DNA of 64,000 nt, from positions 1-64,000 of the forward strand of contig NZ_JAQYWD010000021.1 of assembly GCF_030145145.1 (NCBI RefSeq), read 5' to 3'. This document shows positions 35,863 through 44,644 of this stretch, piece by piece (the stretch's first letter is position 1; every line of letters starts with the position of its first letter). The notes beneath the pieces were generated by a model. That model did not search any database, was not told the DNA's origin, and saw nothing but the letters and a program-made list of their open reading frames with translations. Position numbers and translations under genes: made by a program. This DNA comes from Desulfobacula sp. GTDB lineage: Bacteria > Desulfobacterota > Desulfobacteria > Desulfobacterales > Desulfobacteraceae.

Positions 35863-37404
35863 ATGACATTTGATGAAAAAGATTTTTTCAAGGAAGCAAC
35901 CTTGAAAATCTGCAGCAGTCTTGAAATTGAGAAGGCATTGCACCAATGCCTGTTGTACATCCAAAAATTCATCCCGGCAGGACAGCTGGGCCTTCATGTG
36001 TATCACCGGGATGCCGGCATTGTGGAAACCGTGGCCCATGCAACGCTGGAGTCTTATACCGCCACCGCTTTCAAGACCACCTTATCGAAAAAAGGCCGTA
36101 AACAGGTTGAAGATCAGCGATCCATGCGCGTCCGGCTCATCCAGCGACTGGGGGACGACCCGGTTACGGGTCCGGTGGCGGAACGACTGGATGCCTCACA
36201 TCTGTCGGCCGTGGTCATGGACCTTGTACTGGAAAAAACCCTGCTGGGTGTTTTTTCAGTGTTTAACAATGGAAAAGAACCGTTTAAAAGCGACCATGCA
36301 CGGCTGTTAAACCTTTTAAACAAACCCTGTGCCATTGCTCTGACCAATAGCCTGCGATTCCGGGAACTAAAGAATCTCAAAGAGATACTGGCCGATGACA
36401 ACCGGTATCTCCAGGAGGAGCTCAACAAGCTTTCCGGCGAAAAGGTCGTTGGCGCCCAGTCCGGACTCAAAAATGTGATGCAGATGGTTCGCCAGGTGGC
36501 CCCCCTGGAAAGCCCGGTATTGCTGCTGGGGGAAACCGGTACCGGCAAAGAGGTGATTGCCAACACCATTCACAATCTATCGTTGAGAAAGGATGGGCCG
36601 TTTATCCGGGTCAACTGCGGTGCCATCCCGCCATCCCTTCTGGACAGTGAACTGTTTGGATATGAAAAAGGGGCGTTTACCGGTGCGGTTTCCCAGAAAA
36701 GGGGGCGCATCGAACGGGCCAGCGGCGGTACCCTGTTTTTAGATGAAATCGGGGAGTTGCCGGCCGAAGCCCAGGTGAGACTGTTACGGGTGTTGCAGGA
36801 AAAAGAAATTGACCGGGTGGGCGGTAGCAAAACCATCCGGGTCAATATCAGGATCATCGCCGCCACCCATCAAGACCTTGAACAGATGATGGCAGAAAAC
36901 AGATTCCGGGCAGATCTTTTTTTCAGGCTCAGGGTTTTTCCCATCACCCTTCCCGCTTTAAAAGACCGGAAAAAAGATATTCCGGATCTGTTGCAGCATT
37001 TTATCCTGAAAAAATCCAAAGAAATGAAACGGGCCATTGTTCCCGTCCCCTCACCCGAAGCCCTGCCCCGCCTGATGACCTACCACTGGCCCGGAAACAT
37101 CCGGGAGCTTGAAAATGCCGTGGAACGGTCCCTGATCCTTGACCGGGAAAGCGTGCTTTTTTTCCAGGGAATCGGCGGACATCAACCCTTTTCGCCCTCC
37201 ACCCATCCGTTGGGAAAGCCCCATGATGGGGATCCCTGTCTTGACCTCAATGCGGTGATATCCGGCCATATCCAACAGGTCATGGCGCAGTGCAACGGGC
37301 GGGTGGAAGGCGAAAAGGGCGCTGCAAAAGCACTGAATATACATCCATCCACCTTGAGAAAAAAAATGAAAAAGCTCCAGATCCCTTTTGGCCGAAACCC
37401 CTGA
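35863..37404 (+). CDS. GAF-domain sigma-54-dependent activator
   Basis: 513-residue enhancer-binding protein. A GAF-like sensor domain (about 10-165) and a linker lead into the AAA+ domain, with Walker A GETGTGKE (223-230) and the sigma-54 contact GAFTGA (270-275), both intact. LFLDEIGEL (Walker B) follows, and a Fis-type helix-turn-helix (GAAKALNIHPSTLRKKMKKL) closes the protein. GGAGG precedes ATG 35863. The gene is divergent from hbd-acyl-CoA dehydrogenase-thiolase. The palindrome and -24/-12 promoter between them make it the likely activator of that operon. The GAF domain could bind an acyl-CoA or free acid, but this is inference. Confidence 0.93.
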   Translation: MTFDEKDFFKEATLKICSSLEIEKALHQCLLYIQKFIPAGQLGLHVYHRDAGIVETVAHATLESYTATAFKTTLSKKGRKQVEDQRSMRVRLIQRLGDDPVTGPVAERLDASHLSAVVMDLVLEKTLLGVFSVFNNGKEPFKSDHARLLNLLNKPCAIALTNSLRFRELKNLKEILADDNRYLQEELNKLSGEKVVGAQSGLKNVMQMVRQVAPLESPVLLLGETGTGKEVIANTIHNLSLRKDGPFIRVNCGAIPPSLLDSELFGYEKGAFTGAVSQKRGRIERASGGTLFLDEIGELPAEAQVRLLRVLQEKEIDRVGGSKTIRVNIRIIAATHQDLEQMMAENRFRADLFFRLRVFPITLPALKDRKKDIPDLLQHFILKKSKEMKRAIVPVPSPEALPRLMTYHWPGNIRELENAVERSLILDRESVLFFQGIGGHQPFSPSTHPLGKPHDGDPCLDLNAVISGHIQQVMAQCNGRVEGEKGAAKALNIHPSTLRKKMKKLQIPFGRNP

Positions 37405-37452
37405 AACCCAAGATCATACCCCTTAATAAGAATTGCTGCCTGTTGACCCCGG

Positions 37453-37483
37453 ACCTTGATTAATCCTATATCAAGGTTATAAT
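37453..37483 (+). promoter_or_regulatory. Promoter with overlapping palindromic operator
   Basis: TTGATT (37456-37461) and TATAAT (37478-37483), 16 bp apart, form a good promoter 60 bp upstream of the CurA-like gene. The perfect palindrome ACCTTGAT-N9-ATCAAGGT (37453-37477) covers the -35 and the spacer, so a dimeric regulator should act here. No candidate regulator gene is adjacent. Confidence 0.55.
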
Positions 37484-37543
37484 CTGGGATATTATTTGTT
37501 TGGATATCACGTATTGACCCGCTAATAAACATGAGGAAACATC

Positions 37544-38581
37544 ATGGAAAATATTGAAAAAACAAACCGCCGTTTTGTGCTTGCTTCACGCCCTGTGGGC
37601 GCTCCAACCCAGGAAAACTTTCGTTTAGAGACCACCGCTATCCCTTCGCCTGAACAGGGACAAGTCCTGTTGCGCACCATTTTTCTATCCCTGGACCCCT
37701 ACATGCGGGGACGGATGAGCACAGCCCCCTCTTATGCACCCGCAGTGGAGATCAATGACGTCATGGTGGGTGCCACCGTCTGCCAGGTTGAGGCCTCCCG
37801 GCATCCGGATTACAAGACGGGCGAATGGGTTCTCGCCTATAGCGGCTGGCAGGACTATGCCCTTTCTGACGGATCTGATCTGACCCCGTTAGGGACGTCT
37901 CCCCAAAATCCTTCCTATGCACTGGGAATATTGGGAATGCCTGGATTTACAGCCTATATGGGATTGTTGGAAATTGGCCTGCCCCAACAGGGGGAAACCC
38001 TGGTTGTGGCTGCAGCCACCGGACCTGTCGGTGCCACGGTGGGACAAATCGGCAAACTGAAAGGATGCCGGGTGATCGGTGTGGCCGGCGGTGAAGAAAA
38101 ATGCCACCACGCAAAAACGGTTCTCGGGTTTGACGAATGCCTGGACCACAAGTCCCCGGATTTTTACCGGCAGCTCAAGGAGGCATGCCCCAAAGGCATT
38201 GATATCTATTTTGAAAGTGTGGGGGGCAAGGTCTTTGATGCGGTTCTGCCCCGGCTCAACATACGAGCCAGGGTTCCGGTTTGCGGACTTGTTTCCCGGT
38301 ACAATGCCACCCAGCTTCCCGAGGGGCCGGATCGAGTATCCGTTCTCATGGCCAATATCCTGGTCAAACGCATCAAGGTCCAGGGATTCATTATTTTTGA
38401 TGACTATGGTCACCGCTATGATGAATTTGCCGAACAAATGTCTCACTGGCTCAGCACAGGACAGATAAAATACCGTGAACAGATCGTTGAAACATTAGAG
38501 GCGGCACCAGAAGCGTTTATGGGTATTTTAGACGGTCAAAATTTCGGGAAGGTAGTGGTCCGGGTGAATGATGCGCACTAG
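37544..38581 (+). CDS. NADP-dependent oxidoreductase (CurA/YncB-like MDR)
   Basis: 345-residue zinc-free medium-chain dehydrogenase/reductase that reduces activated double bonds (enones) with NADPH, as in curcumin reductase and leukotriene/alkenal reductases. FLSLDPYMRGRMS near the N-terminus and the nucleotide fold VAAATGPVGATVGQIGKLKGCRVIGVAGG are characteristic. FESVGGKVFDAVLPRLN follows. It is a single gene with its own promoter and a palindromic operator. A stress-response role against reactive carbonyls is likely but not shown. Confidence 0.9.
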   Translation: MENIEKTNRRFVLASRPVGAPTQENFRLETTAIPSPEQGQVLLRTIFLSLDPYMRGRMSTAPSYAPAVEINDVMVGATVCQVEASRHPDYKTGEWVLAYSGWQDYALSDGSDLTPLGTSPQNPSYALGILGMPGFTAYMGLLEIGLPQQGETLVVAAATGPVGATVGQIGKLKGCRVIGVAGGEEKCHHAKTVLGFDECLDHKSPDFYRQLKEACPKGIDIYFESVGGKVFDAVLPRLNIRARVPVCGLVSRYNATQLPEGPDRVSVLMANILVKRIKVQGFIIFDDYGHRYDEFAEQMSHWLSTGQIKYREQIVETLEAAPEAFMGILDGQNFGKVVVRVNDAH

Positions 38582-38710
38582 GTCATTGTTTTAACACGGA
38601 CCTCCATGAGGAATAATGGTATAGCACTTTGGTGCGGTTGATCTTCACCACCAACCAATTGCACCGGACGGCCAAACCGTAAAATTATAACCAGAGATTC
38701 AGGATATTAT

Positions 38711-40132
38711 ATGTCATTTGATGAATTAGGCCTAAGGGTCGAACTGCTGAAAGCCGTTACATCCAAGGGGTACACTGCCCCCACCCCCATTCAGACCCGG
38801 GTCATTCCGGCTATTCTTGCCGGACGGGATGTCCTTGCCCGGGCCCAGACAGGAACGGGCAAAACCGACGCGTTTGCCCTGCCCCTGGTTGAAATCCTGA
38901 GCCTGCAGAAGGGTAACAGGCGACACCCCCGGGCCCTGATTCTGACGCCAACACGGGAACTGGCGCTTCAGGTGGGCGAGAGCATCAAGGCCTATGCAAG
39001 GCGGGTTTCCCTTCGATGCACTGTGGTTTACGGCGGGGTCAACATAACGCCCCAGGTGGATCGATTGAGACGGGGCATTGATATCCTTGTGGCCACACCG
39101 GGCCGCCTTCTGGATCTTGCCGAACACAGGGACCTGAATCTGTCCCAGATAGAATTTCTGGTGTTTGATGAAGCCGACAGAATGCTGGACCTGGGATTCA
39201 GTGAGGAAATCTCCGAGATCCTTGGGCTCATTCCAGCGGAACGCAGGACCATGATGTTTTCCGCCACCTACACCCAACAGATCCGGAATCTTGCCAAGAT
39301 CATGCTGAAGGAACCGGAATACATCGAGGTGACCCCCAGCAATACCGCAGCAGAATCGGTGATCCAGAAAGTACACCTGGTGGACCAATCAAACAAGCGT
39401 GCCCTGCTCATCCATTTGATCACCCAGGGACGATGGACCCAGATCCTGGTCTTTGTCCGCACAAAACACGGGGCAAACAAGCTCACGGAAAAACTGGCAG
39501 CACAAGGCATCAGTGCGGCTGCCCTGCACGGGAACAAGAGCCAGTCTTTCAGGACACGGACCCTCAAAGAATTCAAAAATGGTGACATCCAAACCCTGGT
39601 GGCAACGGATGTGGCGGCCAGGGGGCTTGACATCAGCAATCTGCCCTATGTGGTCAACTATGATATCCCCCGGGTGCCCGAGGACTATATTCACCGGATC
39701 GGCCGCACCGGCCGGGCCGGTGTCAGCGGCATTGCCGTCTCCCTGGTCAGTCCCGGGGAAAATACCCATCTGAAAGCCATTGAAAAACTGCTCAAACAAA
39801 AAATCCCCAGGGAAACCGTTGATGGTTTTACAATGGATGGCGCCGTCCCGGATTTTGTTCTATACCGCCCCAACAACCCGGCCAGCGAAAAAAAGGCAGA
39901 CAAGGCCATAAAAAAAATGGTCAGCGACAGGAACGCTTCAAAACTGCGGGTGCAAACACCTGCCGGCAAAACCGTTGGTTTTGATACCCCAAAAGGTACC
40001 CGAAAAAGCGCTGAATCGGACCCGAAATCAAGATCCGGAAAAAAAACCGGAAAAACTGAAAAAAACCCGTCCCGCTCACGAAAACGGTTCCAGCAATCGT
40101 CAAAAAAAAGCAGCCCCAGGGGCAGAAGATAG
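38711..40132 (+). CDS. rhlE: DEAD-box RNA helicase, RhlE-like
   Basis: 473-residue ATP-dependent RNA helicase. All core motifs are visible: Q-motif GYTAPTPIQ, motif I ARAQTGTGKT, Ia PTRELALQ, Ib TPGRLLD, II DEAD, III SAT, V ATDVAARGLDI and VI HRIGRTGRAG. After the core (about 375) comes a lysine/arginine-rich disordered tail of about 90 residues, as in RhlE proteins, that helps RNA binding. A likely role is in ribosome assembly or cold adaptation. Single gene, convergent with the orphan HEPN-like gene. Confidence 0.93.
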   Translation: MSFDELGLRVELLKAVTSKGYTAPTPIQTRVIPAILAGRDVLARAQTGTGKTDAFALPLVEILSLQKGNRRHPRALILTPTRELALQVGESIKAYARRVSLRCTVVYGGVNITPQVDRLRRGIDILVATPGRLLDLAEHRDLNLSQIEFLVFDEADRMLDLGFSEEISEILGLIPAERRTMMFSATYTQQIRNLAKIMLKEPEYIEVTPSNTAAESVIQKVHLVDQSNKRALLIHLITQGRWTQILVFVRTKHGANKLTEKLAAQGISAAALHGNKSQSFRTRTLKEFKNGDIQTLVATDVAARGLDISNLPYVVNYDIPRVPEDYIHRIGRTGRAGVSGIAVSLVSPGENTHLKAIEKLLKQKIPRETVDGFTMDGAVPDFVLYRPNNPASEKKADKAIKKMVSDRNASKLRVQTPAGKTVGFDTPKGTRKSAESDPKSRSGKKTGKTEKNPSRSRKRFQQSSKKSSPRGRR

Positions 40133-40147
40133 CGAAGCGTTCAACTA

Positions 40148-41617
40148 TCAATTGATCTTTGTTGCCCGCATCATTTTTTTTGCCTGAAGGCAGGTATATC
40201 CATTTTCATATAAAAACGATTCCAGCTGGCTGGATATTGATGCCCCTTTTTTAAGGATTCCCTTATCATGTAACGCAACAACCCTGAAAAGGGCTCGGGA
40301 TAAATAGGCGAACCCCAAAGAAGATTTTCCGGCACCTCTTTTTTCATAGATTTCTTTTAAATCATTTTTGATTTGATCTATGGGACCATCCTCTTCGGCC
40401 AGCAAAACAGTGCCATACAGACTGAATTTAAATGGCACCCCCCCTTCTTCTCCGGAAGAGACCAGCAACCGTTCAAGGCCTATAACAGCATCCAGAAGCG
40501 CATCTCGATCTGTTTGTGACACATAGCTTCTACCCCAATACCAAAAGGCCTGTTTTAAATCCGGCAGTTGTTTGATGGCTTTCCGGGCTTTTTTAATCCA
40601 TAGTTTAACCGAGGTCAAATCAATGTCATTAAAATTGTATATCCTGCCATTAGGGATTATCGGCTGCCGTTGAAAAAATCCCCCACCCCTCATCGATAAG
40701 CGATTGCCAATCGTATCACTATAAATAATCCCGCCTTCCCTGAGATTTGACATCGGCGCATTTCCGGACATCAAAGCCCACTTGCAAACATCCAGCGTAT
40801 CACATATGTCATTTTCAATGCGGTTTTTTGCTGAAACCGGTTTATTGGTGGTATCCTTCGGGTTTCCAATGGACTCACTCGAAATAGATCCCGCGATTTC
40901 TATCACCATGACCTTTCCATCGAACAGATACGCCTGTGAATCAACTGAATCAAATATATCACGATACTTTGAAACATGAAGCAATAGCTCCGGGGCTGAA
41001 TACAGTTTCAAATAAATATTATTTGCCAGTTTGTACCCTTTGGATTTTCCAGAATGATTTACAGAAAATAATGGGCATTTGGCAATATATTGTATCTTTT
41101 GAGTAACAATTTGATCCACGATCTTATTGATCAGGTCTGATTTTTGGGTAACTGGTAAGTTCCAGAGGATAATTTTACCCTCTTTCACTGCCTGGTCATG
41201 GGCCCCCTCACTTAGACGGTTTATCACAGGCGTTTTGATAAATCTCTCAAAAACATAGGGCTTCCAATCTTCTTTACCAGGATCCGGGCCTGTCAAGCTT
41301 ATTTTGAAAGCCCCTTTTTCCCACATATACGCATAAAAATCGTTTATGCCCTGTGTGTCTCCCGGCGCCATCAATTCTTTCCGATCAATCCGATCATAAC
41401 ACGGAAAATCAATATTCAAAACGGGGCGTTCCGTGGCATCGCTTTCACAAGTGCCAACCATTATTTTTCCGGCCATGGGGACCTGGATTTGATTGTTTTT
41501 TAAGCTATCAAGGTAACAACTGATGGTTTTTCCCATAATCAGTTTAAGCTTATCTCTATTAACTTTTTGAACCTTTATATCCGGTACGATTCGCGTTACG
41601 TCCTGTTTTTCTTTCAT
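40148..41617 (-). CDS. Orphan protein with possible ApeA-like HEPN C-terminus
   Basis: 489 residues with no signal peptide or membrane helix. I do not recognise the N-terminal two thirds. The C-terminal 120 residues (RDALLDAVIGLERLLVSSGEEGG...IYEKRG...AYLSRALFRVVAL) resemble the Apea-like HEPN fold found in phage-defence and RNase proteins. The expected R-x4-6-H catalytic motif is missing, however: the arginine in IYEKRGAGKSS has no following histidine. The gene is more AT-rich than the helicase and thiamine genes on either side, and a palindromic element lies just upstream, both hints of acquisition. Function unknown. A defence or antitoxin-like role is possible only by analogy. Confidence 0.55.
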   Translation of the reverse strand: MKEKQDVTRIVPDIKVQKVNRDKLKLIMGKTISCYLDSLKNNQIQVPMAGKIMVGTCESDATERPVLNIDFPCYDRIDRKELMAPGDTQGINDFYAYMWEKGAFKISLTGPDPGKEDWKPYVFERFIKTPVINRLSEGAHDQAVKEGKIILWNLPVTQKSDLINKIVDQIVTQKIQYIAKCPLFSVNHSGKSKGYKLANNIYLKLYSAPELLLHVSKYRDIFDSVDSQAYLFDGKVMVIEIAGSISSESIGNPKDTTNKPVSAKNRIENDICDTLDVCKWALMSGNAPMSNLREGGIIYSDTIGNRLSMRGGGFFQRQPIIPNGRIYNFNDIDLTSVKLWIKKARKAIKQLPDLKQAFWYWGRSYVSQTDRDALLDAVIGLERLLVSSGEEGGVPFKFSLYGTVLLAEEDGPIDQIKNDLKEIYEKRGAGKSSLGFAYLSRALFRVVALHDKGILKKGASISSQLESFLYENGYTCLQAKKMMRATKIN

Positions 41618-41982
41618 GATTTAATATCTATTATTCGGGTTTCATCTGTTGTTTTTCAATGTCCAGGCCTGATGTTCGACATTCCGTTTCACCACGCCCC
41701 ATCGGTTAAGAACTCAACTTTCGGTGTTAGCCGTTTACATGGGGTCAGGCTTTCTTTATGGCACTTTTTGCCTGTCTGGTCATGAGATAATGATAAAAAG
41801 CACAATAAAAAAAGCCTGACCCCATCCATATAAAGCGAATGACCGAAAGTTGAATTAAGAAATTATAAACTTTTTTTATTACAGGGTTGATCCCATAAAT
41901 GTCAAGAAAAATGTTTAAGGATTGACAAAATAATGGCTGCCGTGATACGTTCCGTCGATAACCAGTGCAAAATGCAGTGGTG
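41618..41982. other. Non-coding region with palindromic element
   Basis: Lies between the orphan gene and the thiamine operon leader. Most of it is the inverted-repeat element at 41707-41857. The remainder up to the riboswitch includes a possible TTGACA at 41922-41927 for the thiamine operon promoter, without a clear -10. Confidence 0.4.
41707..41857. repeat. 150-bp inverted-repeat element (TGGGGTCAGGCTTT type)
   Basis: Outer arms TCAACTTTCGGT (41714-41725) and ACCGAAAGTTGA (41842-41853) are perfect complements. Inner arms ATGGGGTCAGGCTTT (41739-41753) and AAAGCCTGACCCCAT (41811-41825) are also perfect over 15 bp. The inner motif is of a kind often seen near REP-associated Y1 transposases. 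No transposase is present here. A single AAGCCTGACCC also occurs at 46984-46994. Confidence 0.8.
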
Positions 41983-42077
41983 GGCTGGGGGAGTCGATAA
42001 AAATCGGCTGAGAGGAAACTGATATGTGTTTCGACCCCTGGAACCTGCTCCAGGTAATTCTGGCGAAGGAAAGTCAA
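41983..42077 (+). ncRNA. TPP riboswitch (THI element)
   Basis: The conserved thiamine-pyrophosphate aptamer is present: GGGGGAGTC, then CTGAGAGG (42008-42015), GACCC, GGAACCTG (42040-42047) and CAGGTAATTCTGGCGAAGGAAAG (42051-42073, in two blocks). It lies about 90 bp before the first gene of the thiamine salvage operon. High TPP should turn the operon off. A short GGATA-CTA-TATCC hairpin with a T-run further on (about 42096-42126) could be the expression platform, but its stem is weak. Confidence 0.95.
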
Positions 42078-42166
42078 TTTTCGTTTTCTTCCCTTGGATA
42101 CTATATCCGATCTTACCTCATTTTTTGCCGGCAAATTAACAAATGAATAACCCTGGTGAACGGCAT

Positions 42167-42898
42167 ATGCTTCAGATAACCGGCGCAGCAAAATCATACA
42201 ACGGCCAGACGGTATTTTCCGGGTTGAACCTGGCTGTTGAACGGGAACAGTTCACGGTCCTTGTGGGTCCGTCCGGGTGTGGAAAAAGCACCCTGTTTGA
42301 CGGCCTCACCGGTGCCATCGGCCTGGACCGGGGCCGGATATCCTGGAACCATGAAATATTAACCCATCTGGGCCACCATGCGGCCTATATGCAGCAAAAG
42401 GACCTGCTCCTTCCCTGGTTTTCCCTGATGGAAAATGCCCTGTTGCCGGCAAAAACCGGCAAACAGGACATGGTCCAGATGGAGCCGGTTGCCCAAAAAT
42501 TGTTTGTCCGCCTGGGTCTGAACGGGTACGAATCCCATTACCCCCATGAGATATCCGGGGGGATGCGCCAGCGATGTGCCCTGGTCCGAACCCTGATGTT
42601 CAACCGGGACCTGATCCTGCTGGATGAACCCCTGTCGGCCCTGGACGCCATTACCCGGCGCAGCCTGCAATCCCTTTTGCTGCTGCTCCAGACAGCGTTT
42701 AAAAAAACCCTGCTCATGATCACCCATGATATTGAAGAAGCACTGCTCCTGGGCGATGAGGTCTATCTGTTCAGCTCCCAACCCATGCGAATAAAAGAGC
42801 GGTTTGTCTTGGACCAGCCAAAGCCCCGGCTGTTCAGTGATCCCGGTTTACTAAAGATAAAAAGACACATGCTGGAACAGCTGGAAGGGGCCCTGTGA
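42167..42898 (+). CDS. thiZ: Thiamine-precursor ABC transporter ATPase
   Basis: 243-residue ATPase subunit with Walker A GPSGCGKST, signature SGGMRQR, Walker B LILLDEPLSALD and H-loop ITHDIEEA. It powers the permease whose gene overlaps it by four bases. The frame opens at ATG 42143, but only ATG 42167 has a ribosome-site-like GGTGA. It is first in the operon behind the TPP riboswitch. Together with ThiX and ThiY it is predicted to import a pyrimidine precursor (formyl-aminopyrimidine or HMP). Confidence 0.9.
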   Translation: MLQITGAAKSYNGQTVFSGLNLAVEREQFTVLVGPSGCGKSTLFDGLTGAIGLDRGRISWNHEILTHLGHHAAYMQQKDLLLPWFSLMENALLPAKTGKQDMVQMEPVAQKLFVRLGLNGYESHYPHEISGGMRQRCALVRTLMFNRDLILLDEPLSALDAITRRSLQSLLLLLQTAFKKTLLMITHDIEEALLLGDEVYLFSSQPMRIKERFVLDQPKPRLFSDPGLLKIKRHMLEQLEGAL

Positions 42899-43635
42899 AG
42901 CTCATTGATTTCATTCCAGCTGTCCTGGTGGCCATCATTCTGGGGCTATGGGAGGGGGCCACCCGCTTCATGGAGATCCCGATTTTTATTTTACCGCCCC
43001 CCTCCAGCATATTTACCACGGCTGTGGTGAAAGCACCCCTGATTCTGCCCCATGCCGCCACCACTTTTTCTGAAATTATCCTGGGGATTTTCATGGCCCT
43101 TGGCACTGCAGTGCCCCTGGCCATTATCATGTTTGCAAAACCCGCCCTGGAAAAAACACTGGCCCCTTTTCTGGTGGCTTCCCAGGCCATTCCCGTATTT
43201 GCCATTGCCCCGCTGCTGGTGGTGTGGTTGGGATATGGCATTGCCTCCAAGGTATTCATGGCATGGATCATCATATTTTTTCCCATTACCATCAGCCTTC
43301 TGTCAGGGCTTAAAAGCTGTGATCCTGAATTTCGGGTCCTGTTCCGGCTCATGGGGGCCTCGTTTTATGACACCTTGAGATGGCTTTACTGGCCCTGGGC
43401 ACTGCCCCAGTTTTTTGCAGGGTTAAAGGTGGGGGTGACCGTGGCCACCATCGGTGCAGTCATCGGCGAATGGGTGGGGGCCCAGCAGGGACTTGGGTAT
43501 CTCATGATCCAATCCAATGCCCGCCTCCAGGTGGACCTGGTATTTGCCGCCATTCTCTGGCTCACTGCCATGGGACTGGGCCTGTGGATTTTGGTGGGGG
43601 TGGTGGAAAACCGAATCATAAAATGGAAAGTTTGA
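42895..43635 (+). CDS. thiX: Thiamine-precursor ABC transporter permease
   Basis: 246-residue inner-membrane permease with about six helices and a BPD-type EAA-like loop (LFRLMGASFYDTLRWLYWPWALPQFFAGLKVG). It belongs to the SsuC/TauC/ThiX group. It starts at GTG 42895, overlapping the ATPase stop, which indicates translational coupling. TPP-riboswitch context and the ThiY-type binding protein next door assign it to pyrimidine precursor uptake. Confidence 0.9.
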   Translation: MKLIDFIPAVLVAIILGLWEGATRFMEIPIFILPPPSSIFTTAVVKAPLILPHAATTFSEIILGIFMALGTAVPLAIIMFAKPALEKTLAPFLVASQAIPVFAIAPLLVVWLGYGIASKVFMAWIIIFFPITISLLSGLKSCDPEFRVLFRLMGASFYDTLRWLYWPWALPQFFAGLKVGVTVATIGAVIGEWVGAQQGLGYLMIQSNARLQVDLVFAAILWLTAMGLGLWILVGVVENRIIKWKV

Positions 43636-43673
43636 CTAAAAACCCAACACTTTAATTTATTAAGGAAAAAAAC

Positions 43674-44609
43674 ATGCGAACCCGAATTATTACCGTTATC
43701 CTGGCCATATCCTTCCTGTTCTGTCCAAGCCTCTGGGCCGGCCAGAAACTGACCCTTATGTTGGACTGGTTCCCCAATGTGGATCATCTGCCCATCTATG
43801 TGGCCCGGGAAATGGGCTATTTTGCCGACAACCAGATTGAAGTGGAGATTATCAGCCCTTCTGAAACCTCGGACGCTTTAAAGTTAGCGGCTTCAGGACA
43901 CATGGACCTGGCCGTGTCCTACCAGCCCCAGACCATTATTGCGGCCGCCCAGGGCCTTCCCGTCAAGGCACTGGCCCCCCTGGTGGTCCATCCCCTGACC
44001 ACCCTGCTCTTTCTTGAAGACAAGGGCATCCGTCAGCCGGCCGACCTTTCCGGTAAAAAAATCGGGTATACCGTGCCCGGTCTCATGGATGTGCTGTTAA
44101 AGGCCTTTGCCGACATCAACCAGATCAAAGACTATACCCCGGTCAATGTGGGATTCACCATCCTGCCCGCCCTGGTCTCCAACCAGGTGGCTGCGGTCAT
44201 GGGGCCCTTTAAAACCTATGAAACCGTTGGCATGGCCCAGCACGGGTATACTGCTCAATTTTTTGAACTGGAAAAATACGGAATTCCGGATTATGAAGAA
44301 TTGATTTTTGTCTGCGGCCCCCAGGCGTTAAAAAACAAACCAGCGGCAATCCGGGGATTTGTAACGGCCATTGAAAAAGCCCTGAGTTATACCCGGGTCA
44401 ACCCGGACAAAGCCCTGGCCCTTTACCTGGCTGCCGTACCCCAGGCCGACAAAAAAATTGAAACCCAGGCATTTGAACTGACCCGGCCCTATTTTGCGGA
44501 TACCCGGGACCATGACCCGGTAAAATGGCAAACCTTTGCTGATTTTGCCCTTGAGAACAAACTGATCGACACCCCAGTGGATGTAAACACGATTATTCAC
44601 ACCTGGTAA
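43674..44609 (+). CDS. thiY: Thiamine-pyrimidine precursor binding protein (NMT1/THI5-like)
   Basis: 311-residue periplasmic binding protein with a signal peptide (hydrophobic 5-20, cut near SLWAGQ). LTLMLDWFPNVDHLPIYVAREMGYF is the classic start of the NMT1/THI5-like domain of ThiY, which binds formyl-aminomethyl-pyrimidine. The protein is complete. It lies 38 bp after the permease and is third in the TPP-controlled operon. Confidence 0.9.
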   Translation: MRTRIITVILAISFLFCPSLWAGQKLTLMLDWFPNVDHLPIYVAREMGYFADNQIEVEIISPSETSDALKLAASGHMDLAVSYQPQTIIAAAQGLPVKALAPLVVHPLTTLLFLEDKGIRQPADLSGKKIGYTVPGLMDVLLKAFADINQIKDYTPVNVGFTILPALVSNQVAAVMGPFKTYETVGMAQHGYTAQFFELEKYGIPDYEELIFVCGPQALKNKPAAIRGFVTAIEKALSYTRVNPDKALALYLAAVPQADKKIETQAFELTRPYFADTRDHDPVKWQTFADFALENKLIDTPVDVNTIIHTW

Positions 44610-44644
44610 TGCCCACTGTTAACTCAACTTAAAGGAGACCTTTA

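Noticed and set aside
41745-42197. 150-codon minus-strand frame
   Set aside because: Runs antisense through the TPP riboswitch and the palindromic element; not protein-like.
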